Source of the DNA: Mycoplasma yeatsii
GTDB taxonomy: Bacteria; Bacillota_I; Bacilli_A; Mycoplasmatales; Mycoplasmataceae
Direction: 5' to 3' (one strand)
Assembly: GCF_030815295.1 (NCBI RefSeq)
Contig: NZ_JAUSWP010000001.1
DNA length: 64,000 nt
Shown: positions 54,301-64,000 of the stretch, one piece after another
Position numbering within the stretch: position 1 is the stretch's first letter
Layout: every line of letters begins with the position of its first letter
The notes under the pieces: generated by a model
Database searches by the model: none
Seen by the model: only the letters and a program-made list of their open reading frames with translations
Told to the model about the DNA's origin: nothing
Made by a program: the position numbers and the translations under genes

Positions 54301-55179
54301 GTGGAAAAGCTAGATTTTAATTATTGAATTAGTAACTTACAAAAAACAATAGTAAACTGAGAATATTTTGTAGATTTTGACAAGGTGTTTGAGAAAGCTG
54401 ATAAATATAAAGAAGAATTAAAACTTTTAAGTTCTATTATTGGTTCAGATGATATAGAAAATGATTTTGAAAATTTAATAGACAAACACCCAAGTGTTGT
54501 AAATTGTTTACCTATATTAATAGCAATAAGAAACACTGAGTCTGAAAATAAGATATTTATAAGAGAAAATAAAGATAGTATTTTGGAATTAGAATTTGAT
54601 GTTGAACAATATTTAACAAAAGATAAGTATTTAAAGTTTTTCATAAACACTGGTTTAATTAGATTATTTAAAGATAATCGTATAACAAACTTAAATGATT
54701 ACATATTAGATGTTGAAGTTGGGATGGATACTAATGCAAGAAAAAATAGATCAGGAAAGATAATGGAATCTATTGTTGAGAACCAAATAATAAAAGCGGG
54801 TTATCAAAAAGATAAAGATTACTTTTCTCAAATGACCATAAAACAAATATCAAAAAAATTTAATATAGATTTATCAAAAGTATCTAAAAATAAAAGATTT
54901 GATTTTGTAATTGTTGTAGGATCTAATATTTATGCAATTGAATGTAATTACTATGGAACAACTGGTTCTAAAATTCAAGAAACTTGAAGAAGTTATCAAA
55001 AAATACTTGAAGATTCTAAAGGTATAAAAAATTTCAATTTTGTATGAGTAACTGATGGGCAAGGTTGAGAGAGTTCAACAAAAGAATTGGAAGAAATCTA
55101 TTATAAGTGAGAACATTTATACAATATAAAAGACTTAGAAGATGGAATTTTTTCTAAACTAAAAAATAATAAATTATAG
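54301..55179 (+). CDS. DpnII/MboI-family restriction endonuclease (GATC)
   Basis: 292 aa, GTG start with GCGAGGT five bases upstream. Closely follows DpnII: FNYWISNLQKTIVNWEYFVDF at the N-terminus (split by TGA Trp), LIGSDDIENDF, DVEVGMDTNARKNRSG, KRFDFVIVV plus IYAIECNYYGTTGSK as the PD-(D/E)xK-type site, and WVTDGQGW. Lies 14 bases after the HTH-Dam gene; the two make a complete R-M unit placed between pyk and typA. Confidence 0.94.
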
Positions 55180-55192
55180 TAGAGGTGTATTA

Positions 55193-57022
55193 ATGAATAA
55201 TCAAAAAATAATAAATATAGCCGTTATTGCTCACGTTGATGCAGGTAAATCAACATTAGTTGACGCATTATTAAAACAAGGTGGAGCATTTCGTGAAAAT
55301 CAAGAAGTTATAGCTCAAGTTATGGATTCAAACGATCAAGAACGTGAAAGAGGAATTACAATTTATTCTAAAAACTGTTCAATTAATTATAAGGATATCA
55401 AAATTAATATAGTTGATACTCCAGGACATGCTGATTTTTCAAGTGAAGTTGAACGTATCATGAAAACAGTTGATACAGTTATTCTGTTAGTTGACTCAAG
55501 TGAAGGACCGATGCCTCAAACAAGATTCGTTTTACAAAAGGCATTAGAAGTGGGATTAAAACCAATTCTATTTATTAATAAAATTGATAAAAAAGATCAA
55601 AGAGCAGAAGAAGTTGTTGAAGAAGTATTAGAACTATTCTTAGAATTAAACGCAACTGATGAACAACTAGATTTCACTACATTATATGGAATAGCAAGAG
55701 ATGGTATTGCTCAATATTCATTAGAAGAATCATCAGAAAATTTAGATCCTTTATTTGAAACAATTGTAAATCAAGTAGGAAGTTACCCATTAGAGTTAGC
55801 TAATAATAATTTAGTAATGCAAGTTTCAACTTTAGCTTATGACAGTTTTGTTGGAAGATTAGGAATTGGAAGAATTTTTGAAGGAACAATCAAAGAAAAT
55901 CAAACTGTGACTATTGTAAAAAATGATGGTTCAATTAAACAAGGTAAAATTGCAAAATTAATGGTATATCAAGGTTTAAGTCGTGTTAATGTAAAACAAG
56001 CTAGTGCTGGAGATATTATTACTTTTGCAGGAATTGAAGATATTTCAATTGGAGATACTATTAATGAATTAAATGTAGTAAAACCTATGAAACCAATTGT
56101 TATTGAAGAACCAACAATGTCAATGAACTTTTTAGTTAATACTTCGCCTTTCGCTGGAAAAGCAGGAAAATTTGTAACTTCTAGAAATATTAAAGAACGT
56201 TTAGAAAAAGAAACTGAAGTTAACGTTGGTTTAAGAATTGAACCTTTAGAAAATTCGACTATTGAAGGATTTAAAGTACTAGGACGTGGTGAATTACATA
56301 TTTCCGTTTTAATTGAAGCGATGAGAAGAGAAGGTTTTGAACTTGCAGTAAGCAAACCTGAAGTTTTATTCCAAAGAGATCCAATGACCGGTGAACTATT
56401 AGAACCTATGGAAAAAGTTATCATAAACGTGCCTACTGAATATTCAGGAACTGTTATTAATAAATTAAATTTAAGAAAAGGTATCATGATGGATATGGAT
56501 TCTGATGGAATTAGAGATAAAATAGTTTACTCAGTTCCTTTAAGAGGATTAATTGGATTTAGAAGTGAATTTACAAATGATACTCATGGTGAAGGAATAA
56601 TGGTTAAAAGTTCTATGGGGTTCCAATCTTACAAGGGCGAAATTGCTGGAAGACAAAATGGTGTGTTAGTTTCAATGGCTAACGGTAAAAGTTTACCTTA
56701 TGCTTTAAATAACTTAGAAGATCGTGGAATTTTATTTATAGGCCCACAAGTTGATGTTTATGAGGGTATGATAATTGGACAACACTCACGAGATAATGAT
56801 TTAGATGTTAACCCAACAACAGGTAAAAAATTAACAAACACTAGAGCAAGTGGAAGTGATGATGCGGTTAAATTAACTCCTCCTAGAAAATTAACTCTAG
56901 AAGAAGCTTTAGAATATATTCAAGCTGATGAGTTGGTTGAAATAACACCAACCGATATTAGATTACGTAAGCGTTGATTGACTCAAGTTGAAAGAAAACA
57001 ACATAGAAACGATAAATATTAA
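55193..57022 (+). CDS. typA: Ribosome-associated GTPase TypA/BipA
   Basis: 609 aa. Translational GTPase linked to ribosome assembly and stress growth. Seen: G1 AHVDAGKST, RERGITIYSKN, DTPGHADF, NKIDK, then TypA-specific LGRGELHISVLIEAMRREG, RNGVLVS-type QNGVLVSMANGKSL and the end LTPPRKLTLEEALEYI. The last 15 codons follow a TGA Trp (KRWLTQ). SD GAGGTG. Confidence 0.97.
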
Positions 57023-57068
57023 GGAAAAATTGATTATAAATTTTTATCAAAAATACTCTAGAATAAAT

Positions 57069-57104
57069 AAAAAAATGAGCAATTAAAGAATGCTCATTTT
57101 TTAT
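57069..57104 (+). terminator. Terminator of typA
   Basis: Stem AAAAAATGAGCA/TGCTCATTTTTT with a nine-base loop. Confidence 0.8.
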
Positions 57105-57108
57105 ATAT

Positions 57109-57198
57109 TAAAAAAGAGAACCCAAGGTTCTCTTGCATGGATAGTAGTGTCACAGCAAAATTTGCTCACACACCTTTGCTACGCCCTGTCCACGTCTT
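57109..57198 (-). ncRNA. Candidate stand-alone structured ncRNA, unknown family
   Basis: Minus strand, about 90 nt. Promoter TTGAGT (57233-57228), 17-base spacer, TATATT (57210-57205), predicted start near 57198; terminator AGAGAACC/GGTTCTCT plus a T run at its end. Between them GGACAG pairs with CTATCC, GTAG with CTAC, TGT with ACA, and AGCAAA with TTTGCT, nested in order. No ORF and no downstream minus-strand gene in range (typA is antisense). Features of tRNA, tmRNA, SRP RNA (no GGAAGCAGC) and RNase P were not found. Its 50% G+C-type core stands out from the spacer. Confidence 0.6.
57115..57133 (-). terminator. Terminator of the candidate ncRNA
   Basis: Stem AGAGAACC/GGTTCTCT, three-base loop, then TTTTTAATAT on the minus strand. 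Confidence 0.75.
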
Positions 57199-57204
57199 AA
57201 ATAT

Positions 57205-57233
57205 AATATATCATTTCTTTTTATTTGACTCAA
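57205..57233 (-). promoter_or_regulatory. Promoter of the candidate ncRNA
   Basis: Minus strand TTGAGT, 17-base spacer, TATATT. Confidence 0.6.
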
Positions 57234-57299
57234 TATTTATTTCTTATACATGGAATATTTATTTCTTATATTATCTCTATTTGGAATCTAAAAGATTCT

Positions 57300-58715
57300 T
57301 TAGTCTTTTGTACTTTCTTTTTTGTCTTTTAAAAAGTACAGACTACATATAACAAGTGCTAAAACTAAAGATATTGTCATGTAAAGATATGGATTTGTTA
57401 TTAAAGCTTTATGTTGAGAATATAAATTTTTATTTCTTGGTTTTTTATAATTATTTATTTGAGGATTTTTTGTATTTTGATTTTGATTTGAGTAATTAAT
57501 CGGTTTTTCTTCTTTTATATTAAGTTTAATTCTCTTCTCTCCATAAAATTTAGTTTTGAAATTATCTTTTACAGTAAGTATTAATTCGTTTTTTTCAATT
57601 TTATAATCTAGAGCAGTGTTTAATCAAAATGATAGATCTGGTATGAAATTTTTAATATTTTTAATATCTTCTTTTTTAATATTTAACTCATTAATTTCAA
57701 TTAGATTACTTACATCAATTCTTTGAATAATTGGTAATTTTAAGTATAGACTTTTAATATCTTTTTCATATTTTTTACTAATAGGAATTTCTATAATAAT
57801 TTCGCTTTTATCACTTCATTTAAACTTACCAAATTCTCTTTTTGAAAAATCTGTTAATTTTCAAGCACCAAAAATATTATTAATTTTATCTAAATAATTT
57901 TTATTTGTTTTTTGTAATTGTTTTTTGAATTCATTTTCAAGATCAGCTACAAGATATTCAAGTTGATCGATATTTTTATAATCTTTTATTTGATAAGGGA
58001 TTGTTTTAATTGAATTTAACACAGTTTTAGGGATTAAAAATTCATATTTCACTTCTTTAACTGAATATTTTAATTGCGAAAATGGTGGAACTGGAAAATT
58101 GCTATGATTTCATTCTCAATTTCTATAAACTTCAAAATCCATTGCTTCATAAATATTTAAAAGTTTTAGATTTTTATCATAACCACATTTTCATTGTGTA
58201 TTAAAGTCATAAAAAGCAGATCTTATACTTTTTAAATCTTTTGGATCTTTTAAAAAGTCCATACGCACAATTCCTTCATACTCTTTTTGATTCTCACAAC
58301 CAAAATTAAATTCATCTAAAAAATTACATACAACTTTTTTAGTTTGTTTTTGAATCTTTTTATCTTTATATTGATATAAATAATGTCTTTCAATATCGAT
58401 ATCAAATGATATTTTCATATTTAATCCATCATTTAGATAATTTAAAAATTTGTCAGATATTTTAAAAGTAAAATGTTTTAAAAAGAAGTCTTTTAACAAA
58501 GCTCTATTTCTTAGTCATTCTCTGCTGTATTTGTATGTGTTTTCATCTACTCTAGCATTATCATCAAATAAAACTGTTTTTTTGTGATCTAATTTTTCAA
58601 CAAACTCAAAACTATTTTTTTCAGATTCAATTTTGATATTTTGATTAGTACTATAATTTATTGAAGTTGGAACTATTTGACTAGTTGTAAAAAGTAATGG
58701 TAATAAGAATTTCAT
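57300..58715 (-). CDS. Predicted surface protein, secreted with C-terminal membrane anchor
   Basis: 471 aa. N-terminal signal MKFLLPLLFTTSQIVPTSIN without a lipobox Cys, a large Lys/Asp/Asn-rich extracellular part with many aromatic residues (YRNWEWNHSNFPVPPFSQ), a low-complexity Asn/Gln stretch near 415-440, one membrane helix at about 445-463 (LYMTISLVLALVICSLYFL) and a short charged tail. TGA Trp at several sites. No family recognised. The start at 58715 is chosen over an ATG seven codons upstream because that one overlaps the SD GAGGGG. Confidence 0.82.
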
Positions 58716-58763
58716 ATTTATGTTCACACCCCTCATTAAAGTGTTAGATAAAAAAGAAAAAAA

Positions 58764-60035
58764 TTACCCTTTAAATGATAATTTTTTCATTTTACATATA
58801 TAAAATCCATCAGTGTTTGATTCAAAACCAAAAATCTGTTGTTCAAAAACTTTAATCATATCTTTATGTTTATTTAAAAACTTAGTAATTTGATTATCAT
58901 TTTCTTGTTTGTTAATTGTACAAGTAGAATAAACCATTTGACCATTAACTTTTAAATTTTTATAAGCATTTTCAAGTAATTGCTCTTGAAGTTTAACAGT
59001 AGCTTTTAATTGATTAAAATCTAAATTTAATTTAATTTCAGGCTTTCTTTTAAAAACTCCAAATCCTGAACAAGGAGCATCTAATAAAATATAATCAAAA
59101 AATTCTTGTTTATTAATATCTCGACCATCCATATTAATTAGTTCGATATTATTACATCCTAAACGTTTAATATTATCTTTAATTAAACTTAATTTATTTT
59201 CACTAATTTCATTACCAATAACACTACCTGTATTTTGTAAAATACTACTAATATGAGTAAGTTTTCCACCAGGAGCAGAGCACATATCTAATACATTAGA
59301 ATTCAAGCTTGGATTTAAAATATTTGCAACTAAAATTGAAGCTTTGTCTTGAATAGTGATTAAACCGTTTTTATACATTTCAGTATTTACAATTGATTTG
59401 TTAGCAATTAAGCAATCTTTAACATCAGTTTTTTCTAAACTAAATTCATCTTTATACTTATCAAAAAACTCATTTGTTGAAATTTTTAAAGTGTTCACTC
59501 TAAAATAAATTCTAGGAATTTTAATATTATCAACTACAATTTGATCTAAAGTATCTTTATTGTATTGTTGTTTTAACATTAAATATAAATTATATGGAAA
59601 AGAATTTTTAATACATAACTCTAAGTCTTTATTTTTTAAATTAACATTACTAAACTCAGTGATATTTCTACTAAAATTATTTAAAACAGCATTTACAAAA
59701 CCTGAACTTTTACGATTTATTTTTTTAGCCATTTCAACTGATTCATTAACTATTGCATAATTAGGAATTGCATCTAAAAAGATAAACTGATAAATTGAAA
59801 GTCATAAAAGTATTTGAATTTCTTTATTAGTTTTTTTACTATCAATTAATTTATCTGTAATATGTTTTAAATAAATTTGATTGGAAATAACTCCATGAAC
59901 AATATTAAAAATTAGATCTTTATCTTGTTTAGAAATATCGGTTTGATTTGATAAAGAGTTTAATAAAATATTAGAATAAGATTTATTAATAAAAACTTTT
60001 TTTAAAATATTAAAAGCTATTTGTCTAGAATTCAT
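58764..60035 (-). CDS. rsmB: 16S rRNA (cytosine-967-C5)-methyltransferase
   Basis: 423 aa. NusB-like RNA-binding domain at the N-terminus (MNSRQIAFNILKKVF, about 1-130), then the RsmB methyltransferase: DMCSAPGGKLTHI (SAM motif I), MDGRDI, catalytic LDAPCSGFGVFKRKPEI and STCTINKQEN. ATG 60035 lies eleven bases inside the gmk end, so it is coupled to gmk; no SD is seen. Confidence 0.94.
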
Positions 60036-60921
60036 GATTGTGGTGTTTTTGTTCAATACTAAAGAAATTAATTTTAAACATTAATTTTTGAATTTTAAAA
60101 TCAACAAAATCTTTATCTAATAATTTAGAAAAATCTCCATGACCTAAAACTTTATGATAAACCTTACGAGTTAAAAGTTTGATTAAATATTTCTCTGCGT
60201 CAAATTTTTTAGCTTCTTGTTTTTCTTTTTCATTTCTTGCAAGTAATTTAACGTTTGTTTCTCAGTTGTTTACAAAATACATGTAATTTTCTTTTACAAT
60301 TTCTTCAACGATTTTTTCTAATCTTTCATAAACTGTAGGACCTTTAATATTAGTTAATCCTTCTAGGTGTAGAACATCAGTAATTTTAGCAACAGCATTA
60401 TCAACACTATCATTTTCAATTACATATTGATAATTGTGTTTTAAAGGAATTTCTAGTAAAGCTTTATCTAATCTTGCTTTAACTTTATCTTCAGTTTCAG
60501 TTTGTCTTCCTCTGATTCTTTGAGCTAAATCATTTAATGTTGGAGGCATTAAAAATATTGATAAAGTGTTTCCTTCTTTATTTAAAACTTGAGTAGCTCC
60601 ATCCACTTCAATTTCTAAAATTACGTTATAACCTTTTTCTAGTTCTTGTTCTACATATTTTCTAGGTGTTCCATAAGAATTACCTACAAAATGTGCATAT
60701 TCGATTAATTCATCATTAACAATTGCTTTTGCAAACTCATCATTTGAAACAAAGTGATAATTAACTCCATCAACTTCACCAACTCTAGGTTGACGTGTTG
60801 TCATTGAAACTGAATATTTTAATTTTAAATCTGGATTGTTTAATAATACTGAATTAACTGAACCTTTTCCAACTCCACTTGGTCCTGAAATAATAATCAT
60901 TTTACCTTTTTTATTAGCCAT
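60025..60921 (-). CDS. gmk: Guanylate kinase with C-terminal extension
   Basis: 298 aa; the usual enzyme has about 205. Phosphorylates GMP to GDP. Seen: SGPSGVGKGSV (P-loop with GVGKG), SVSMTTRQPRVGEVDGVNYHFV (GMP binding) and IFLMPP. From about residue 220 an extra 75-80 residues rich in Lys, reading WETNVKLLARNEKEKQEAKKF, continue past a TGA Trp to TAG at 60025. Such tails are known in mycoplasma Gmk but their role is not established. Confidence 0.94.
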
Positions 60922-60925
60922 AATT

Positions 60926-61495
60926 CTATTCTTCTCCTCATCTTAAAAAGTATAAAAATTTATTTTTGCAATCTTTAAAACGTAATAATTCTAGTTTAGA
61001 TAATTTTTCTAAATCTAATTTTTTACCAGCTTCACAAACTATAATTGCTCAAGGATTTAAAATATTGTTATCTATTAAATAATTAATAATTTGATAATAA
61101 TAATCCATGTAATTTTCATGAGCAAACGGTGGGTCTAAAAACACCAGATCAACTTTTTGATTCGTTACTTTTAATAGTTCTAAAAGCTGTAGATAATCAT
61201 TTTGATATAACACATAATCTGATTTATCAATTCTAGATAAATTTTGTTTTATAATCTCAATTGCGTGCTTGCTGTTGTCATTGATTATAGCATATCTCAC
61301 ACCTCAGCTTAAAGCTTCAATTGACAACGAACCACTGCCTGCAAATAAATCTAAACTAGTCTTATTTTCAAAAATAAAATAGTTATTTAAAATGTTAAAC
61401 ATATCTTCTTTTATTCTTGTAAGCGTTGGTCGCGTTTGGCGAGAATCTAAAGTTTTAAGTTTCATCTTTTTATACTTACCAGCTATTATATGCAT
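60926..61495 (-). CDS. rsmD: 16S rRNA (guanine-966-N2)-methyltransferase RsmD
   Basis: 189 aa. Seen: MHIIAGKYKKMKLKT, RPTLTRIKEDMFNIL, SAM motif LDLFAGSGSLSIEALSWG (about 47-64), and catalytic VFLDPPF. TGA Trp codons split the frame in the standard code. gmk starts four bases after its stop. Confidence 0.93.
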
Positions 61496-61572
61496 ACTTA
61501 TTCTCCTATAGATAATTTATAATATTATAACAAATACTAGTTTGCTATAATATGAATAAATGAGGTGTAAAT

Positions 61573-62175
61573 ATGGATATTAAAAAGGATTTATTACAAA
61601 ACGATAGGCCTTCAAATTCTTGACTATTTAAAGATACTAATAAAGAAGTAATTAGAAATACTTGTAAACAAATTAAAGATCCTACAAATCTAACTCAAGA
61701 AGAAGAATTAGTTATGAAAAAATTAATTGATTTTGTTGTAGTTAGTCAAGACGAAAACGAAAATAAAAAAGACTCAGACGATTATTTAAGACCAGCAGTA
61801 GGATTGGCAGCTCCTCAAATCGGATCAAATATCGATATGTTTTATGTTAGATTTAATTGAGATGAAAATGATATTGAAGAATATGCAATGATTAATACAA
61901 AACTTATTTCAAAATCATCTCAAGTTGTAGCTTTAAAAGATGGAGAAGGTTGTTTAAGTGTTGATCAAGATCACACTGGAATTGTGCCTAGATCTTATAA
62001 AATAGTTGTTGAAGGTTATGATTGATTAACTAAACAATACGTAACTTTAACTTTAAGAGGATATCATGCAATAGTGTTTCAACATGAAATGGAACATAAC
62101 ATTGGAAAACTATATTATGATCGAATTAACAAACAAGATCCTATGTTTTGTAAAGATGATTGAATACTTTTATAA
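61573..62175 (+). CDS. def: Peptide deformylase
   Basis: 200 aa. Removes formyl groups from nascent N-termini. The three motifs are intact: VGLAAPQIG (77-82 core), EGCLS with metal-binding Cys127, and HEMEH (171-175). Stands alone on the plus strand between minus-strand genes; SD GAGGTG. Confidence 0.97.
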
Positions 62176-62185
62176 ATCAATGCTT

Positions 62186-62213
62186 GGTTTTTCTTTTTAA
62201 TAAAAAAGAAAAG
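62186..62213. terminator. Weak shared terminator of def and dnaI
   Basis: All-A/T stem TTTTCTTTTT/AAAAAGAAAA between the convergent genes, plus GGTTTTT and AACTTTTCTTT flanks. Confidence 0.4.
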
Positions 62214-63149
62214 TTATTGAGAGTTTCTCTTAACTTTTCATTTAATTTCTTTTTCAAATGCTAGTGTTTTAATTCTTGAAATAATTCTTTCGATTTTAAT
62301 TTCTTCAACTGATGGATCTATATTATCAGCGTACTTTTTATTAGTAGTTTTAATTCTCAAGTTTTCTTTTAGTTGCTTAATTGAAAAATTAGAAGTAAAG
62401 AATGTCATTTTTTTATTTTCCATTCTATAATTTAACACTTCAAATAAAAAGTCATCACGTGATCAAGATGATAAGTTTTCTCCACCAATATCATCTAAAA
62501 ATAACACATCAACATTTTTTAAATTTTCAACAATTTCTAGTCCTTTTTTACTTGTTCCATTAAACGATCTTCTTACTTTATCAATAACTGATCTTAATGT
62601 ACAAAACACAACTTTATAATCTTTAGATGAAAAAGTATTAGCTAGAATTTTAAAAATATAAGTTTTGCCAACTCCAGGAGGACCATATAAATAAATACCT
62701 TTATAATTCCCTTTTTTTTGATTTTCTAAAGCGTATTTTAATATCTTTGCTTTTTCTTTTTTTTCATTATTAGTTAATAAATTAAATTCTTGATTTGTTA
62801 ATTCACTAAAATAATAATCTTTTGCAACTATAGAAAAATCTTTAACATCAAAATCAGTATATAAATAATTGTTTATAATTTTATCTAATTCTTGTTGTTG
62901 AAGTTTATGAACACAAGCGGTATTTTGAATATAAAAACGACCATTTTCAAAAACAATGTTTACTTGATTACCTTTAGGATTTTGCACACATTCTTTATTA
63001 ATGTCGCACTCTTTATAAAATAATAAAAAATCATCTAATATATCTTGATTTTTTAAAAGCACTTCATCAGTGATAGGTGTTTGACTTTTTTGTGATTCAA
63101 TTATTAAATTATTTATCTTTTTATTATTCTTATATTTTTCTAGTTGCAT
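62214..63149 (-). CDS. dnaI: Primosomal protein DnaI (helicase loader)
   Basis: 311 aa, the same length as Bacillus subtilis DnaI. Loads the replicative helicase. N-terminal DnaI domain, then AAA+ ATPase: Walker A LYGPPGVGKTYI (about 165-176), Walker B LFLDDIGGENLSSW and sensor region TFFTSNFS. Directly downstream of the dnaB-like gene with nine bases between. The true stop is TAA at 62214; an earlier TGA codes for Trp. Confidence 0.93.
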
Positions 63150-63158
63150 ATTATTCTC

Positions 63159-64000
63159 CTATAAAAGTGCTTCAAGTTCTTCAAAAATAGTTGTATTTTG
63201 AGATAATTGTTCATTTAAAAAATCGTTTGCTAAATTAGATTCTAATATATCATTTGTTTGAATTATTTTATCAACATGAGCTGAACTATTTTTGATCTTT
63301 TTCAAGTAAGTCATTGTTTTTTCAGTACTTTTTATATTTTTTTCATATAAAGTTTTAGCTATTTTTTGAATATATTTAACTACAATAGATCCATTATTTT
63401 TTTTATAACTAAAATCAATTAAACAATTAATAATTCCATCATTAAATTTGTATGTGTTTTTAATATTATCAATCGCATGAGCTCAATCTGATAAATCAAT
63501 ATTATACTTAGCTTTACAATAATCATTTCAATGCATGTTATTAATGATTTGAATCATGTTTTGTTGATTTTGAGTTTTTTTAGTATTAGTTTTATTTTTT
63601 TGTTTTTCACTTGTAACTAAAGAAATTAATTCTCTTTCAAGTAAGATTAAATCAATTGATTTTTTATCAAAATCATATGAATTATTAATTAGTAAAATTA
63701 CTTCATTTTCAGTTAATTTTTTAATAATTAAAACATCAACAAGTACTTTTGCAAGATTTTCAGAACATAGATCTATAGTAATGTTTTGTTCTTTTAATTT
63801 AGTATCGATGTAATTTAAATCTAAAACTTCTTTTAATTTTTCACAATTTGATGAATTGATTTTTAAGCTTGTTTTATATTTTTTAGAATCATTCATAAAA
63901 GAATAATCAATAATATCAGCAAAATCAATATGAACTTCTTCAAATTCATCTTGATTAATTTTATTAACACCTTTTAACATAAACTTAGTAATTTCATAAT
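63159..64000 (-). CDS. dnaB: Replication initiation protein DnaB/DnaD-like (5' end beyond the window)
   Basis: At least 280 aa visible. Helical, Asn/Lys-rich, with a DnaD-type C-terminal region (ending IEELEALL-like FEELEALL, stop TAG at 63159). Identity comes mainly from the order dnaB-dnaI, typical of Firmicutes, and from the length and helix pattern; no sharp motif. The frame stays open to base 64000. Confidence 0.78.

Noticed and set aside
57109..57198. THF riboswitch, read on the plus strand (GGATAGTAG...CCTGTCC)
   Set aside because: The start resembles the THF element but the rest does not, no plus-strand gene follows, and the promoter and terminator both point to the minus strand.
57230..57272. 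Direct repeat AATATTTATTTCTTATA, two copies
   Set aside because: Short, AT-only and overlapping the ncRNA promoter region; no further copies or terminal repeats, so no mobile element.
62214..64000. Replication origin near dnaB-dnaI
   Set aside because: No cluster of DnaA boxes and no dnaA gene is visible; dnaB-dnaI need not lie at oriC.

Overview
The window is AT-rich DNA from a mollicute of the Spiroplasma/Mycoplasma mycoides lineage (a caprine-type Mycoplasma is likely; the species cannot be fixed from the sequence). Nearly every long gene reads through in-frame TGA codons at conserved Trp positions, so translation table 4 applies and reading under the standard code breaks most genes into pieces. 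Other lineage signs are the nine-tRNA cluster Arg-Pro-Ala-Met-Ile2-Ser-fMet-Asp-Phe, lipoproteins with a mycoplasma lipobox, DUF285/PARCEL surface proteins and heavy investment in glycolysis and arginine hydrolysis. Most genes lie on the minus strand.

Layout. 1-2.7 kb: 3' end of RNase J, a membrane protein, an unknown gene. 2.7-5.1 kb: pgk and gap, each with its own terminator. 5.3-11.6 kb: a minus-strand run of an unknown (possibly ADP-ribosyltransferase-like) gene, proS, rnhA, a serine hydrolase, lepA and an unknown gene. 11.7 kb: tRNA-Ser(GCU). 12-16.7 kb: arginine deiminase operon arcA-arcB-arcD-arcC, which makes ATP from arginine. 16.9-18.3 kb: convergent type II R-M pair (C5 methyltransferase plus Bsp6I-like nuclease). 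18.4-19.4 kb: tsaE-tsaB. 19.5-22.5 kb: mgtA with a long structured leader and a 36-codon upstream ORF. 22.6-25.5 kb: a PARCEL surface protein. 25.7-28.9 kb: tpiA-HAD-gpmI. 29.1-30.2 kb: ten tRNAs. 30.3-37.1 kb: BMP-type nucleoside ABC transporter, one permease carrying a coiled-coil extension of about 500 residues. 37.3-38.5 kb: nine more tRNAs in two clusters. 38.7-40.9 kb: recD2.

41.1-48.5 kb is a defence-like accessory island: a DUF2130 gene, a type III mod and res in one overlapping operon, remnants of a second mod C-terminus and of a YobI-like P-loop NTPase, then a soluble Ser/Thr kinase. The mod gene contains twelve TC repeats (GA on the coding strand); at this count mod is out of frame (OFF), and 13 or 10 repeats would restore it. 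This is the clearest regulatory discovery in the window: a phase-variable DNA adenine methyltransferase that could drive a phasevarion. 48.7-50.4 kb: a second PARCEL surface protein.

50.6-57 kb, mostly plus strand: pfkA, pyk, a GATC-type R-M pair (HTH-Dam fusion plus DpnII-like nuclease), typA. 57.1 kb: an apparent stand-alone structured ncRNA on the minus strand with its own promoter and terminator. 57.3-64 kb: a surface protein, rsmD-gmk-rsmB, def on the plus strand, and dnaB-dnaI.

Together the window holds five glycolytic enzymes between glyceraldehyde-3-P and pyruvate or upstream of it (pfkA, tpiA, gap, pgk, gpmI, pyk; enolase absent), the arginine ATP route, three R-M systems, and 20 tRNA genes. 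No IS element, rRNA, CRISPR array or replication origin was seen.
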